From the NCBI GenBank assembly GCA_934589705.1, contig CAKTOH010000002.1, forward strand, positions 124,001 through 188,000: DNA of 64,000 nt. Direction: 5' to 3'. A model generated the notes under the pieces. The model was not told the origin of the DNA and ran no database searches. It was given only the letters and a program-made list of their open reading frames with translations. Position 1 is the stretch's first letter, and each line of letters begins with the position of its first letter. Below, in pieces: positions 1 through 7,016 of the stretch. The stretch comes from an uncultured Oscillospiraceae bacterium (GTDB taxonomy: Bacteria; Bacillota; Clostridia; Oscillospirales; Oscillospiraceae). Made by a program: the position numbers and the translations under genes.

Positions 1-1
1 T

Positions 2-745
2 CTGACCCCCAACGAAAACGGCAACAGCCTCCACTCCGGACCGGATATGTACTTCAAACGGATGTGGACCCTGGTTTCCGCTTCCGATACCGCCGTCACC
101 TTCGGCCTGCACAGCCCCCATGGCGACCAGGGCTTCCCCGGAAACGCGGACATCCGGGTGACCTACAGCCTGGACGCCACCGGTGGAGTGCACATCGTCT
201 ACGATGCCCAGTGCGACCAGGACACCGTGTTCAATCTGACAAACCACAGCTATTTTAACCTCCGGGGGCAGGCGCATACGGATACTGCCATGGAGCAGCT
301 GCTGTCCATGCCCGCCCGGTTCTTTAACCCCGACGATGCTCAGGCCATCCCCACCGGGGAAAAGCGGAGCGTAGAGGGCACCCCCATGGACTTCCGCAGT
401 CCCAAGGCCATCGGTCAGGAGCTTCACGCGGATTACGAGCCTCTGAAGCTTCAGGGGGGCTACGACCACAATTTTGAGGTCTTCTGCAATCCCTGCGCCC
501 AGCTGACCGACCCGGTATCCGGCCGAAGCATGGCGGTCTGCACCGACTGTCCGGGCATTCAGTTCTACTCCGGCAATTTCCTGAACGAAACCGGCAAGGG
601 CGGCGTTCATTACGGCAAGAATTCCGGTGTGGCTCTGGAAACCCAGTTCTACCCCGATGCCATCCATCATCCGGACTGGCCCCAGCCCGTGACCAAAGCA
701 GGAGAGAAATACCACAGTGAAACCGTCTACCGGTTCCATTGGTAA
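2..745 (+). CDS. galM: Aldose 1-epimerase (mutarotase), 5' end outside window
   Basis: Interconverts alpha and beta anomers of aldohexoses in the cytoplasm, feeding galactose and other sugars into catabolism. The frame is open from base 2, so the true start lies upstream. The first visible residues carry the family pattern N-x-x-G-N-x-L-H. The catalytic His lies in LTNHSYFNL (near residue 82 of the visible part) and the catalytic Glu in the C-terminal ALETQFYPDA motif. About 247 residues remain of a family usually near 340. It ends 6 bp before a hairpin terminator, so it is the last gene of its transcript. Family assignment is firm; sugar preference cannot be read. Confidence 0.93.
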   Translation: MTPNENGNSLHSGPDMYFKRMWTLVSASDTAVTFGLHSPHGDQGFPGNADIRVTYSLDATGGVHIVYDAQCDQDTVFNLTNHSYFNLRGQAHTDTAMEQLLSMPARFFNPDDAQAIPTGEKRSVEGTPMDFRSPKAIGQELHADYEPLKLQGGYDHNFEVFCNPCAQLTDPVSGRSMAVCTDCPGIQFYSGNFLNETGKGGVHYGKNSGVALETQFYPDAIHHPDWPQPVTKAGEKYHSETVYRFHW

Positions 746-751
746 GATTTC

Positions 752-780
752 GGAGGAAGCGTAACCCGCTTCCTCCTTTT
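752..780 (+). terminator. Rho-independent terminator after galM
   Basis: Perfect 10-bp stem GGAGGAAGCG / CGCTTCCTCC with a short loop followed by TTTT, directly after the galM stop. Confidence 0.8.
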
Positions 781-783
781 AGC

Positions 784-811
784 ACTTCCGGCCATCGTCT
801 GCATAAACTGT
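784..811 (+). promoter_or_regulatory. Possible sigma-K-like promoter for the split Cys-rich gene
   Basis: AC at 784-785, a 16-bp gap and CATAAACTG at 802-810 resemble the sigma-K pattern AC-N16/17-CATAnnnTA, with an imperfect last position. No good housekeeping -35/-10 pair was seen between the galM terminator and the gene at 881. This is a weak pattern match only. Confidence 0.2.
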
Positions 812-880
812 CCTGTAAGCCTATGCTTGGGTGCCCCGGCTCACGCCGGGCTGCCCTATCTTCATTCGGGAGGTTTTTCC

Positions 881-1351
881 ATGCCAGACCAATGCCGGGA
901 CACGCCGCGCTGCGACGGCAGCCAGCAGACCATGTCCATTCACACCCGAAAAATCACCGACTCCTGCCGGGATAAGGACTGTATTGAGGATCTGCGGGTC
1001 TATCTCACCGCCGGCTCTCAGGAGCTTCTGGACACCGCGGCCAATGTCCGGGTTCGCAGTGCCGAGCTGATCCATACGGATATCGATGTGGAGCCGGTGG
1101 CCTTTGACCGGAACCACTACTGCATCGACATCACCTTCTACTACCGGATTCTGGCGGATGCCCTGGTTGGCACCTGCCGCCCCACCACCCTGTATGGCCT
1201 TGGGGTCTTCAGCAAGCGGGCGGTGCTCTGCGGCGAGGACAGCCGGGCCCACATTTTCCGCAGCAGCACCCGTATTTCCCAGCTGGACGGCTGCGCCACC
1301 AGCACCGCCAACCGGCCTACCGCCGTGGTGGAGGTCACTGCCTACAATTAG
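881..1351 (+). pseudogene. 5' half of an uncharacterised Cys-rich gene split by the integrative element
   Basis: The ATG at 881 is preceded by GGGAGG at good spacing. The product begins MPDQCRDTPRCDG and contains CRDKDCIEDLRVYL; it has several Cys residues but no signal peptide or membrane segment. Host sequence continues to GAG-GT at 1331-1335, then runs into element sequence and stops after nine more bases of coding frame plus a few residues. The other half lies at 15228-15593 in the same frame. Joining the halves at GAGGT gives a 271-residue protein. I do not recognise a named function. The Cys-rich cytoplasmic character and possible sigma-K-like promoter would suit a spore-layer protein, but that is inference. 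Confidence 0.75.
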
Positions 1352-1354
1352 GTA
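1313..1354. other. attL (left host-element junction)
   Basis: Host coding sequence up to GAGGT (1331-1335), then the element half-site: nine bases followed by arm CAATTAGGTA (1345-1354). The arm is the exact reverse complement of TACCTAATTG at 15206-15215. Confidence 0.75.
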
Positions 1355-1427
1355 TGCCCAAAAAGTCCCTTCTCCCCTAGGAGAAATTACTTGTTTGGGT
1401 CAGTGACCCGGGTTGTTGCCTACAATT
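1333..1427. repeat. Repeated motifs at the element's left end
   Basis: TGCCTACAATT occurs at 1339-1349 and again at 1417-1427. GGTCACTG at 1333-1340 is matched by its reverse complement CAGTGACC at 1401-1408. These could be accessory recombinase-binding sites; no function is shown. Confidence 0.5.
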
Positions 1428-1456
1428 CGCAAGGTGACAAATCCAGCCCATATCCA

Positions 1457-1502
1457 AAGCCAAAACCTTCGTACTCTAAACCGAAGGTTTTGGCTTTTTT
1501 CT
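1457..1502 (+). terminator. Strong rho-independent terminator at the element's left end
   Basis: Perfect 15-bp stem (1457-1471 / 1482-1496) with a 10-nt loop, followed by a run of T to about 1500. It would stop host transcription of the split gene entering the element. The rest of 1355-1600 shows no gene. Confidence 0.85.
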
Positions 1503-1600
1503 TCCCCTACACAAGCAGGATATAAAGGTCTGAAAGACGTTAAGAAGTCTACATGGATGGAAAAGGTCTGAGAGAGGTGTCCTCTCCGGCTGTGTAAAGC

Positions 1601-2893
1601 TTATAAGAGTTCTTTTGTCTTTCTCGCCAGATACAGTGGAAGATTTGTGATCGCTCCGTCTTTGCGATACCCTCTGCGAGAGAATCGCAAAGCGTATTTG
1701 GGCTGATTCTGCATGATATAGCGTTTGAAAGATGGGGCGGATTTGTCCTCGCCACCCTTTGCTTCTACGGGAATGATATCTGTACCGTATTGAAGCACGA
1801 AGTCGATCTCGCTGTTCTTGTCGGCATAATACCGAGGTTCCACTTCAAACTGTCCCCGGAGCTGCTGCAGAACATAGTTCTCTGTCAGCGGGCCTTTGAA
1901 CTGGTAGTCTGTTTTCAGGAGGATTGCGCTGTTATCAATACCGGCCATGTATTTCAGAAGCCCCGTGTCAAACAGGAACAACTTGAACTGATCCAGCTTG
2001 TCAAAGGCGGTCAGCGGATGCTCCATCTTCCCAACATTGTAAACCCGGTTCAGCATTCCGGCAGAAACCAGCCATTCAATGGCTTCCTCAAAATCTCTGG
2101 CGCGAGCACCCTCCCGCACAGCGCCATAGATAAATTTTTCATTCGGCTTTGCCAGCTGGGACACAATGCTGCGGAACACCATCAGGATGCGTCCGCTGTT
2201 AACTTTGCCGTTATGCTTTGAAAAGTCGTTTTCGTATACCGCAATGAGTTCACGCTGGATTTCCCTGATCTTGGCCGGATCTTTGTATTTGACCCAGGAA
2301 GAAACACATTCCGGCATTCCACCGATAATGAGATAATTGTTATAAGCCTCCAACAGTCGATTGTGGAAGATTTCTTCAATCTGCTGTTCCTTTTGGATGC
2401 TTTCATAGTAGGTGTAGAGTGCCGGGTCTGTTGCGTCCAGAAATTCATCAAAGGTCAGCGGGTAAATGTCCAGAAGATTGACCATTCCAACAGGATAGGA
2501 TTTCGGTGTTGCCAGAAGTGTTCCCAACAAGCTGCCCGCTGCGATCACATGGTAATCGTTCGCCTTTTCTTTGAAGTATTTCAGGGTATTCAGTGCGGAA
2601 GGGCATTCCTGAATCTCATCAAAAATAATCAGAGTTCTTTCCGGCAGAATTTTCTCACCGGCAATCAAGGACAACAGTTCAACGATTCTCTGAGGATTTT
2701 TATTGACCTCGAAAATGGATTTCAGTTCATCTTCCTCGTCAAAGTTGAAGTATACAAAGCTGTCGTATGCTGTCCGGCCAAACTCCTTCATCAGCCAGGT
2801 TTTCCCAACCTGTCTGGCTCCTTTCAGAACCATTGGCTTCCGATCTTCGCTGGACTTCCACTGCATAAGGGCTTTGAGTGCATTTCGTTTCAT
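1601..2893 (-). CDS. AAA ATPase with C-terminal DUF4143 domain
   Basis: Predicted 430-residue cytoplasmic P-loop ATPase of the AAA_14/DUF4143 family, common in Clostridia, Bacteroidetes and archaea and without a settled role. Walker A is GARQVGKTW near residue 30; Walker B is TLIIFDEIQECP near residue 90. The C-terminal third matches the DUF4143 pattern, ending in an EIDFVLQYG segment with acidic and Lys residues like a PD-(D/E)XK fold (E-x-K in VEAKGG). The ATG at 2893 has GAAGG at 8 nt; an in-frame GTG at 2902 is the alternative. It is transcribed leftward from its own promoter inside the integrative element. A role in element maintenance or defence is speculation. Confidence 0.88.
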   Translation of the reverse strand: MKRNALKALMQWKSSEDRKPMVLKGARQVGKTWLMKEFGRTAYDSFVYFNFDEEDELKSIFEVNKNPQRIVELLSLIAGEKILPERTLIIFDEIQECPSALNTLKYFKEKANDYHVIAAGSLLGTLLATPKSYPVGMVNLLDIYPLTFDEFLDATDPALYTYYESIQKEQQIEEIFHNRLLEAYNNYLIIGGMPECVSSWVKYKDPAKIREIQRELIAVYENDFSKHNGKVNSGRILMVFRSIVSQLAKPNEKFIYGAVREGARARDFEEAIEWLVSAGMLNRVYNVGKMEHPLTAFDKLDQFKLFLFDTGLLKYMAGIDNSAILLKTDYQFKGPLTENYVLQQLRGQFEVEPRYYADKNSEIDFVLQYGTDIIPVEAKGGEDKSAPSFKRYIMQNQPKYALRFSRRGYRKDGAITNLPLYLARKTKELL

Positions 2894-2925
2894 GCGATTC
2901 ACCTTCTTCCTTGGTTTTCATTGCT

Positions 2926-2954
2926 AGACTAACACGTTTTTCTTAAAAAATCAA
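2926..2954 (-). promoter_or_regulatory. Promoter of the DUF4143 ATPase
   Basis: On the minus strand, -35 TTGATT (2949-2954), 17-bp spacer, -10 TAGTCT (2926-2931), about 30 bp upstream of the start. Confidence 0.5.
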
Positions 2955-3022
2955 TAGATACTTTGCACATTTTTCCGGATGTTGATATGGCAGAAAACCA
3001 CATTTTTCTGAAAGGAGAATTT

Positions 3023-3181
3023 TTGAAAAAGAAAATAGTAACAATCTGTGCGGCATTGCTGTTTCTCACAGCTCTGGGGCTGACACTGTACCCAGGGAGA
3101 TGTTCCTGCCTCCCTTTTCACAACCGCGCAGATGGGGCAAAGGCTTCACCGAAGGCCTTTGCCCCATCTGTGCGGAGTTGA
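3023..3181 (+). pseudogene. Remnant of a class C sortase N-terminus, or a small membrane peptide
   Basis: A TTG at 3023 follows AAAGGAG and opens a 52-codon frame. The first 24 residues, KKKIVTICAALLFLTALGLTLYP in outline, match the start of class C sortases (basic residues, hydrophobic helix, LYP) as also seen in the sortase at 4521-5339. After LYP the similarity ends and the frame runs into a hairpin. It points opposite to the pilus operon. Most simply it is the broken end of an ancestral sortase gene; a translated small membrane peptide is possible because the RBS is good. Confidence 0.4.
3127..3172. other. Long hairpin after the pilus operon
   Basis: 14-bp perfect stem (3131-3144 / 3155-3168) extended by four further pairs including one G-U, with a 10-nt loop. 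It sits 17 bp past the last pilus-operon stop. No T-run follows on either strand, so it may stabilise mRNA 3' ends or terminate inefficiently. Confidence 0.6.
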
Positions 3182-3188
3182 TGATCGT

Positions 3189-3845
3189 TTATTTTTCGGA
3201 TTTGACGGTGTCTTCCGGTTCGGGGTTCCTGAATACTTCCACCCGCTCAAGCCGGATCGTCACACGGGTTTGTCCGCCAATGGTGCAGGTAAACAGGGTC
3301 AGATCCCAGTCCCCCGCTTTCATTCCCTCCTCGTCCGTGGGACCCAGGGTCTCCCGCTCCACCATCTGGAAGGTCACCACATGCTCATCCATATCCGTAA
3401 ACAGGACGGTATCCCCGGAGCGGAGCTCCTTCAGCTTTCCGAAATGGGAGGCATAGTTGTGGGCGCAGATGATCAGATTGTTCTGATACAGGGAGCCGGA
3501 ATACCGGCAGGGGGCAATCTTCAACGAAGGATAGTCCCACTGGCTGATCACCGGCAGCTCCAGCTCCAGCGACGGAATGCTCAGCACGCCGATATAGTCC
3601 CGGCCGTTGATGGTTCGCACGGGCATCTGCCGCTCCACATCCGGCAGGGATTCCGGAACGGTCGTGGGTTCGGGTTCGGTTTCGCCCGCTTCTGTGGGGA
3701 GCGCGTCGCATAGCTGCGCAATGACCTGCCGGGCAGAGTCCCGGGCTTCGTGGGACTCCCGCTCATTATAAGCCGAAAGGAACAGGGCCGCCGCAATCAG
3801 CAGCAGCCCCGCGTTGATCCAGATGGTTCCCCGGTTAGTCTTCAT
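3189..3845 (-). CDS. Sortase (class D/C-like), last gene of the pilus operon
   Basis: Cysteine transpeptidase predicted to sit outside the membrane on an N-terminal anchor (GTIWINAGLLLIAAALFLS), 218 residues. The catalytic His is in CAHNYASHF, the Cys in LTLFTCTIGG and the Arg in TRVTIRLERVE, all in family order. The TLxTC form and lack of a C-terminal membrane segment separate it from the class C sortase at 4521; a housekeeping or class D type is likely. The ATG at 3845 overlaps the upstream pilin stop by 11 bp; a longer frame to 3899 adds only residues antisense to expectation. It probably attaches the finished pilus to peptidoglycan, or handles one subunit. Confidence 0.88.
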   Translation of the reverse strand: MKTNRGTIWINAGLLLIAAALFLSAYNERESHEARDSARQVIAQLCDALPTEAGETEPEPTTVPESLPDVERQMPVRTINGRDYIGVLSIPSLELELPVISQWDYPSLKIAPCRYSGSLYQNNLIICAHNYASHFGKLKELRSGDTVLFTDMDEHVVTFQMVERETLGPTDEEGMKAGDWDLTLFTCTIGGQTRVTIRLERVEVFRNPEPEDTVKSEK

Positions 3846-4509
3846 TCCTGGCCTCCCGGCGGCGGAACAGTCCCACGGCGATGCAGCCAAGCCCCGCACA
3901 GATCAGCAGCGGCACAGGCCACCACAGCTGCCCGGTCTGGGGAAGCTTCCCGCCACCGCCGCCGGAAGAGGGAGGCGAGGTGGGCTTGACCTCCTGTTCC
4001 AGATCGGTCTTGGGCTGGCTGGTCACATCGTATTGGTATTCGTCCCGGTAGAGGTAAGGCACGCTCACCAGGAAGGGAGCGATTTTCCTGTAGCCGGAGG
4101 CGGCGGTTTTCTGCACCACCAGATACAGGCCGAAGGTCAGGTTGGAAAAGGTCGCCTTACCGTCCTTACCGACGGTCACGGGATCGGCGGTGACGGGAGT
4201 CAGCTTCTTTTCCAGCTTCGCCAGCTTCCCCGCCAGCTCCGGGGACTCTATGTCGCCGAATTCGGGGATATCCCCCCGAATGGCTTCCACCGGAACAAAG
4301 CTGTAGTTACCGTCGTTCTCCGCCACGTCGCCCACCTTGTACAGGGCAAGCTTGCCGCCGCGGACGGCTTTTCCCTTATAGGTCATGGAGACGGTGATGC
4401 TGCAATGGCCGTTCCGGCTCTCGTCCGGAACCGCGTGAGCGGCGGCGGACAGGGGCAGACCAAGCAGGAGAAGCAGCGCCAGCAGACCGGAAATGAAATG
4501 CTTTCTCAT
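3835..4509 (-). CDS. LPQTG-anchored minor (basal) pilin
   Basis: 224-residue secreted surface protein. It has a signal peptide (MRKHFISGLLALLLLLGLPLSAAA), a pilin-like beta domain with GGKLALYKVGDVA and FGLYLVVQKTA strands typical of SpaA/Cna-B modules, a Pro/Ser/Gly linker, then LPQTG near residue 191, a hydrophobic helix and an RRREAR tail. The small size and position behind the major pilin fit a minor pilin that may terminate polymerisation and be linked to the wall. It starts 11 bp after the class C sortase and overlaps the next sortase by 11 bp, indicating coupled translation. Confidence 0.85.
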   Translation of the reverse strand: MRKHFISGLLALLLLLGLPLSAAAHAVPDESRNGHCSITVSMTYKGKAVRGGKLALYKVGDVAENDGNYSFVPVEAIRGDIPEFGDIESPELAGKLAKLEKKLTPVTADPVTVGKDGKATFSNLTFGLYLVVQKTAASGYRKIAPFLVSVPYLYRDEYQYDVTSQPKTDLEQEVKPTSPPSSGGGGGKLPQTGQLWWPVPLLICAGLGCIAVGLFRRREARNED

Positions 4510-4520
4510 GAAAAAGCCTC

Positions 4521-5339
4521 CTATTTCTTTCTGCGCCTGGGCAGCAGCAGAAGAATCAGCAGAATCAGCAGCATGGGGATCGCCACGACGGACGCCACCA
4601 GCATTGGCTCGATCTGGATGGCGTCGGCGGTGACCCGCACGGTTTTGACTTCCTCGATATTGTCGATGCGGTGTCCGCGAACCAGCAGCCGGTGGGTATT
4701 GATGCCGTAGGGGGTGCAGGTCACCAGGGTGCAGTAGTCCTCCCCTTCCACGATTTCCAGGGCGGCGGTATCCCGAGGCTCCACAATGAGGATTTGATCC
4801 ACCTCATAGGTCAGAATCTCATCCAGCACCCGCAGGAGGAAGGTATCCCCCTCCCGGAGCTTGTCCAGGTTGGTGAACAGCTTGGCGCTGGGCAGACCCC
4901 GGTGACCGGAGAGGACGCAGTGGGTGCTCTGCCCGCCTACCGGCAGGCTGGACCATTCCAGATGGCCGATTGCCACCTGTAGGACGGAATCCTCCGCGCC
5001 GTGGTAGATGGGCAGGCTCACGTCAATTTCGGGAATCTCGATGTAGCCCATGACCCCCACACCGGATACGTCCAGCAGCCTTTCGTATTCGGCCTTCTGC
5101 TCCTGGGAGAGGAGGAGGCCGTTGCTGCGGTCGAGCAGGCTCCGGTTATACTGCCGGGCGGCCTCCCAGATGGCATCATAGCTGGCGCTGTCAAGAGCGG
5201 CCACGTTTTCGGCGTAGGTGGTGATGGCGCGGGTCTGGTGGAAGGAATTCCAGTAGTCGCTGACGGTGGGGTACAGCAACAGGGACAGCCCTATGAGCAA
5301 TAGGAACACCAGAACAATGGTGGATAGATGTTTTCGCAT
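4521..5339 (-). CDS. srtC: Class C (pilus-polymerising) sortase
   Basis: Joins pilin subunits through isopeptide bonds on the outer membrane face. The 272-residue protein has an N-terminal membrane helix ending LLLYPTVSDYWN, a catalytic His in LSGHRGLPSAKLF, a catalytic Cys in TLVTCTPYGINTHR and an Arg in LVRGHR. A second C-terminal membrane helix (AIPMLLILLILLLLP) ends in RRRKK. This two-helix layout and TLVTCTPYG are diagnostic of class C. It lies directly downstream of the major pilin, separated by a hairpin at 5361-5389. Confidence 0.95.
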   Translation of the reverse strand: MRKHLSTIVLVFLLLIGLSLLLYPTVSDYWNSFHQTRAITTYAENVAALDSASYDAIWEAARQYNRSLLDRSNGLLLSQEQKAEYERLLDVSGVGVMGYIEIPEIDVSLPIYHGAEDSVLQVAIGHLEWSSLPVGGQSTHCVLSGHRGLPSAKLFTNLDKLREGDTFLLRVLDEILTYEVDQILIVEPRDTAALEIVEGEDYCTLVTCTPYGINTHRLLVRGHRIDNIEEVKTVRVTADAIQIEPMLVASVVAIPMLLILLILLLLPRRRKK

Positions 5340-5360
5340 ACAGGGTTCTCCTTGTGGCTG

Positions 5361-5389
5361 TGTGCCGGGGAGGGACGCTCCCCGGCACA
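5361..5389 (-). terminator. Intercistronic hairpin between major pilin and sortase genes
   Basis: Perfect 12-bp stem TGTGCCGGGGAG / CTCCCCGGCACA with a 5-nt loop, lying 22 bp before srtC and about 48 bp after the pilin stop. No T-run follows. It may act as a partial terminator or mRNA-stabilising element giving more pilin than sortase. Confidence 0.55.
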
Positions 5390-5436
5390 GGACTTGGGTA
5401 AAGAAAGGGGAATTACAGGGTGTGTACTCTCAGAAA

Positions 5437-6960
5437 TCAGCCATTGGCATCGCTCATGCGCTTCTTGGTGACCAGCAGGACGACCGCGCCCATCACCAGG
5501 GCAAAGCCGAGGACATAGAAGACGGTGGTGCCCATGCCGCCGGTGGAGGGCAGCTCGGTGCCGGCCCTGTTGACAACAGCAACGGCGGTTGCGGCGATGG
5601 TCTCAATATCGACCTTAACCTCAGTTACATTAGTAGTCTCATGAGTGATATTGCCGTTTTCGTCCAGATACACGATGGTATGCGTGCTGGTTTCACCGGT
5701 CTTGGCAGCTTCGACAGTGACAGGGGCAGTCAGCTTGTTATAGCCGTCAGGAGCTTTGAACTCCGTAATTTCATATCTACCGGATTTAACACCCTTCACA
5801 ACGATCACGCCGCTGTCAGGTGTGGTGATCTGGTTCGTAAGACCTTCGCCAGCGGCGATACCGGCATAGATGTAAGCGCCATCGGTGGCGTCAGGAGTAG
5901 ACTGCACATAGAACGGGAACTCGAACACAGCGCCGGGCAGAGCTTTGCCCTCATTGTTGACCTTCTTCAACGCAATGGCATAGGTGAAGATGGTTTCATT
6001 CTCTTCTAGCTTGCCGGGACCAGGCTGATTACCGCCCTCAGTAGTCCACGTTACAGTGACCTTGTTGGTGTTGCCATCGCCATCAATGGCGGCATTGTCA
6101 GTTACAACAGCGGTGTAGGTGATGGTGACGGTAGCACCATTGTCATACAGGAACTTGTTTTCGTCCTCGTTATACCAGTCAATGTCGATCTTCTTATTAT
6201 TACCAAACTGGGCAATGAGAGGAGTCCGGTCATCGGTGGTCGTGTCGTCGCCATCATTGTCTACAATGATGCTGGTGACAGTCACATTCCTCAAGAAGTT
6301 GGGCAGGGTATCCTCGATGGTGTAGGAAACGATTTTCTTTGCTTCCGTACCAACGCCATCATAATTGGAGGTCTTGAAACTAACGGTATAGGTGACCGTT
6401 TCGCCAATGGAGACATCCTTGGCAGAGGCATTTTTATGCAAGTCTGAAGGTGCAGAACTATTCTTGTCAACAATGGTAACATCTGGCATTGTTGAATCAA
6501 CGCTGATAACCTGGTCACCCTGAGTAGTAGTCACAACATAATAGCCATAAGCCAGTCCATTAAACTTCAGGGCCGAGCCGTCACTTACGGCCGTTGAAGT
6601 GGATGTTGCAGTTTCCGCCCAAGTCTTCAGGGCGGCTTTCAGCCCATCACTCATACTCTCCCCATCTTTGGCAGCCGCAGTAGCGCTGATATAGCCATTT
6701 TTATCCGCATCGAAATAAGCTTTCAGGCTTTCGGGAATTGTGCCGGTGTAAGCGATACTGCTGCCGTCCTCGCTCACAGTTGCGTCAAACAGTTTGTAGA
6801 TGGTGTAGGTTTCGCCCCTTGCGGCGTTGGAAATGGTAATGGAGCCGTTGGCGGGGGTGGGAGTTGCTCCTTCAGCTTCAGCGGCAAAGGCTGTGGTGGC
6901 CAGGGCGAATACCATGACCAGCGCCAGCAGAAGGCTGGCGAGTTTTCTTGTGGATTTCAT
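5437..6960 (-). CDS. Major pilin, isopeptide-forming, LPSTG
   Basis: 507-residue backbone pilin. The signal peptide is MKSTRKLASLLLALVMVFALATTAFA. The N-terminal domain begins with SITISNAARGETYTIYKLFD (SpaA/FimA-like). A central Lys-containing stretch near DLHKNASAKD may be the pilin-motif Lys. D2/D3 domains follow, with GDTVTYTV-like strands, then the E-box YEITEFKAPDGYN, LPSTGGMG, a hydrophobic helix and KKRMSDANG. The ATG at 6960 is chosen because GAAGGAG lies 7 nt upstream; an earlier in-frame ATG overlaps it. It is the shaft subunit polymerised by the class C sortase downstream. Confidence 0.93.
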   Translation of the reverse strand: MKSTRKLASLLLALVMVFALATTAFAAEAEGATPTPANGSITISNAARGETYTIYKLFDATVSEDGSSIAYTGTIPESLKAYFDADKNGYISATAAAKDGESMSDGLKAALKTWAETATSTSTAVSDGSALKFNGLAYGYYVVTTTQGDQVISVDSTMPDVTIVDKNSSAPSDLHKNASAKDVSIGETVTYTVSFKTSNYDGVGTEAKKIVSYTIEDTLPNFLRNVTVTSIIVDNDGDDTTTDDRTPLIAQFGNNKKIDIDWYNEDENKFLYDNGATVTITYTAVVTDNAAIDGDGNTNKVTVTWTTEGGNQPGPGKLEENETIFTYAIALKKVNNEGKALPGAVFEFPFYVQSTPDATDGAYIYAGIAAGEGLTNQITTPDSGVIVVKGVKSGRYEITEFKAPDGYNKLTAPVTVEAAKTGETSTHTIVYLDENGNITHETTNVTEVKVDIETIAATAVAVVNRAGTELPSTGGMGTTVFYVLGFALVMGAVVLLVTKKRMSDANG

Positions 6961-7016
6961 TTTTCGTGCTCCTTCTTTCATCGTAAATTTGAATTTGCAT
7001 GGTAGCGTTTGGCGTA

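Noticed and set aside
1601..2893. Defence system built on the DUF4143 ATPase
   Set aside because: Single gene without a partner effector; this family is common in chromosomes and no defence context is visible.
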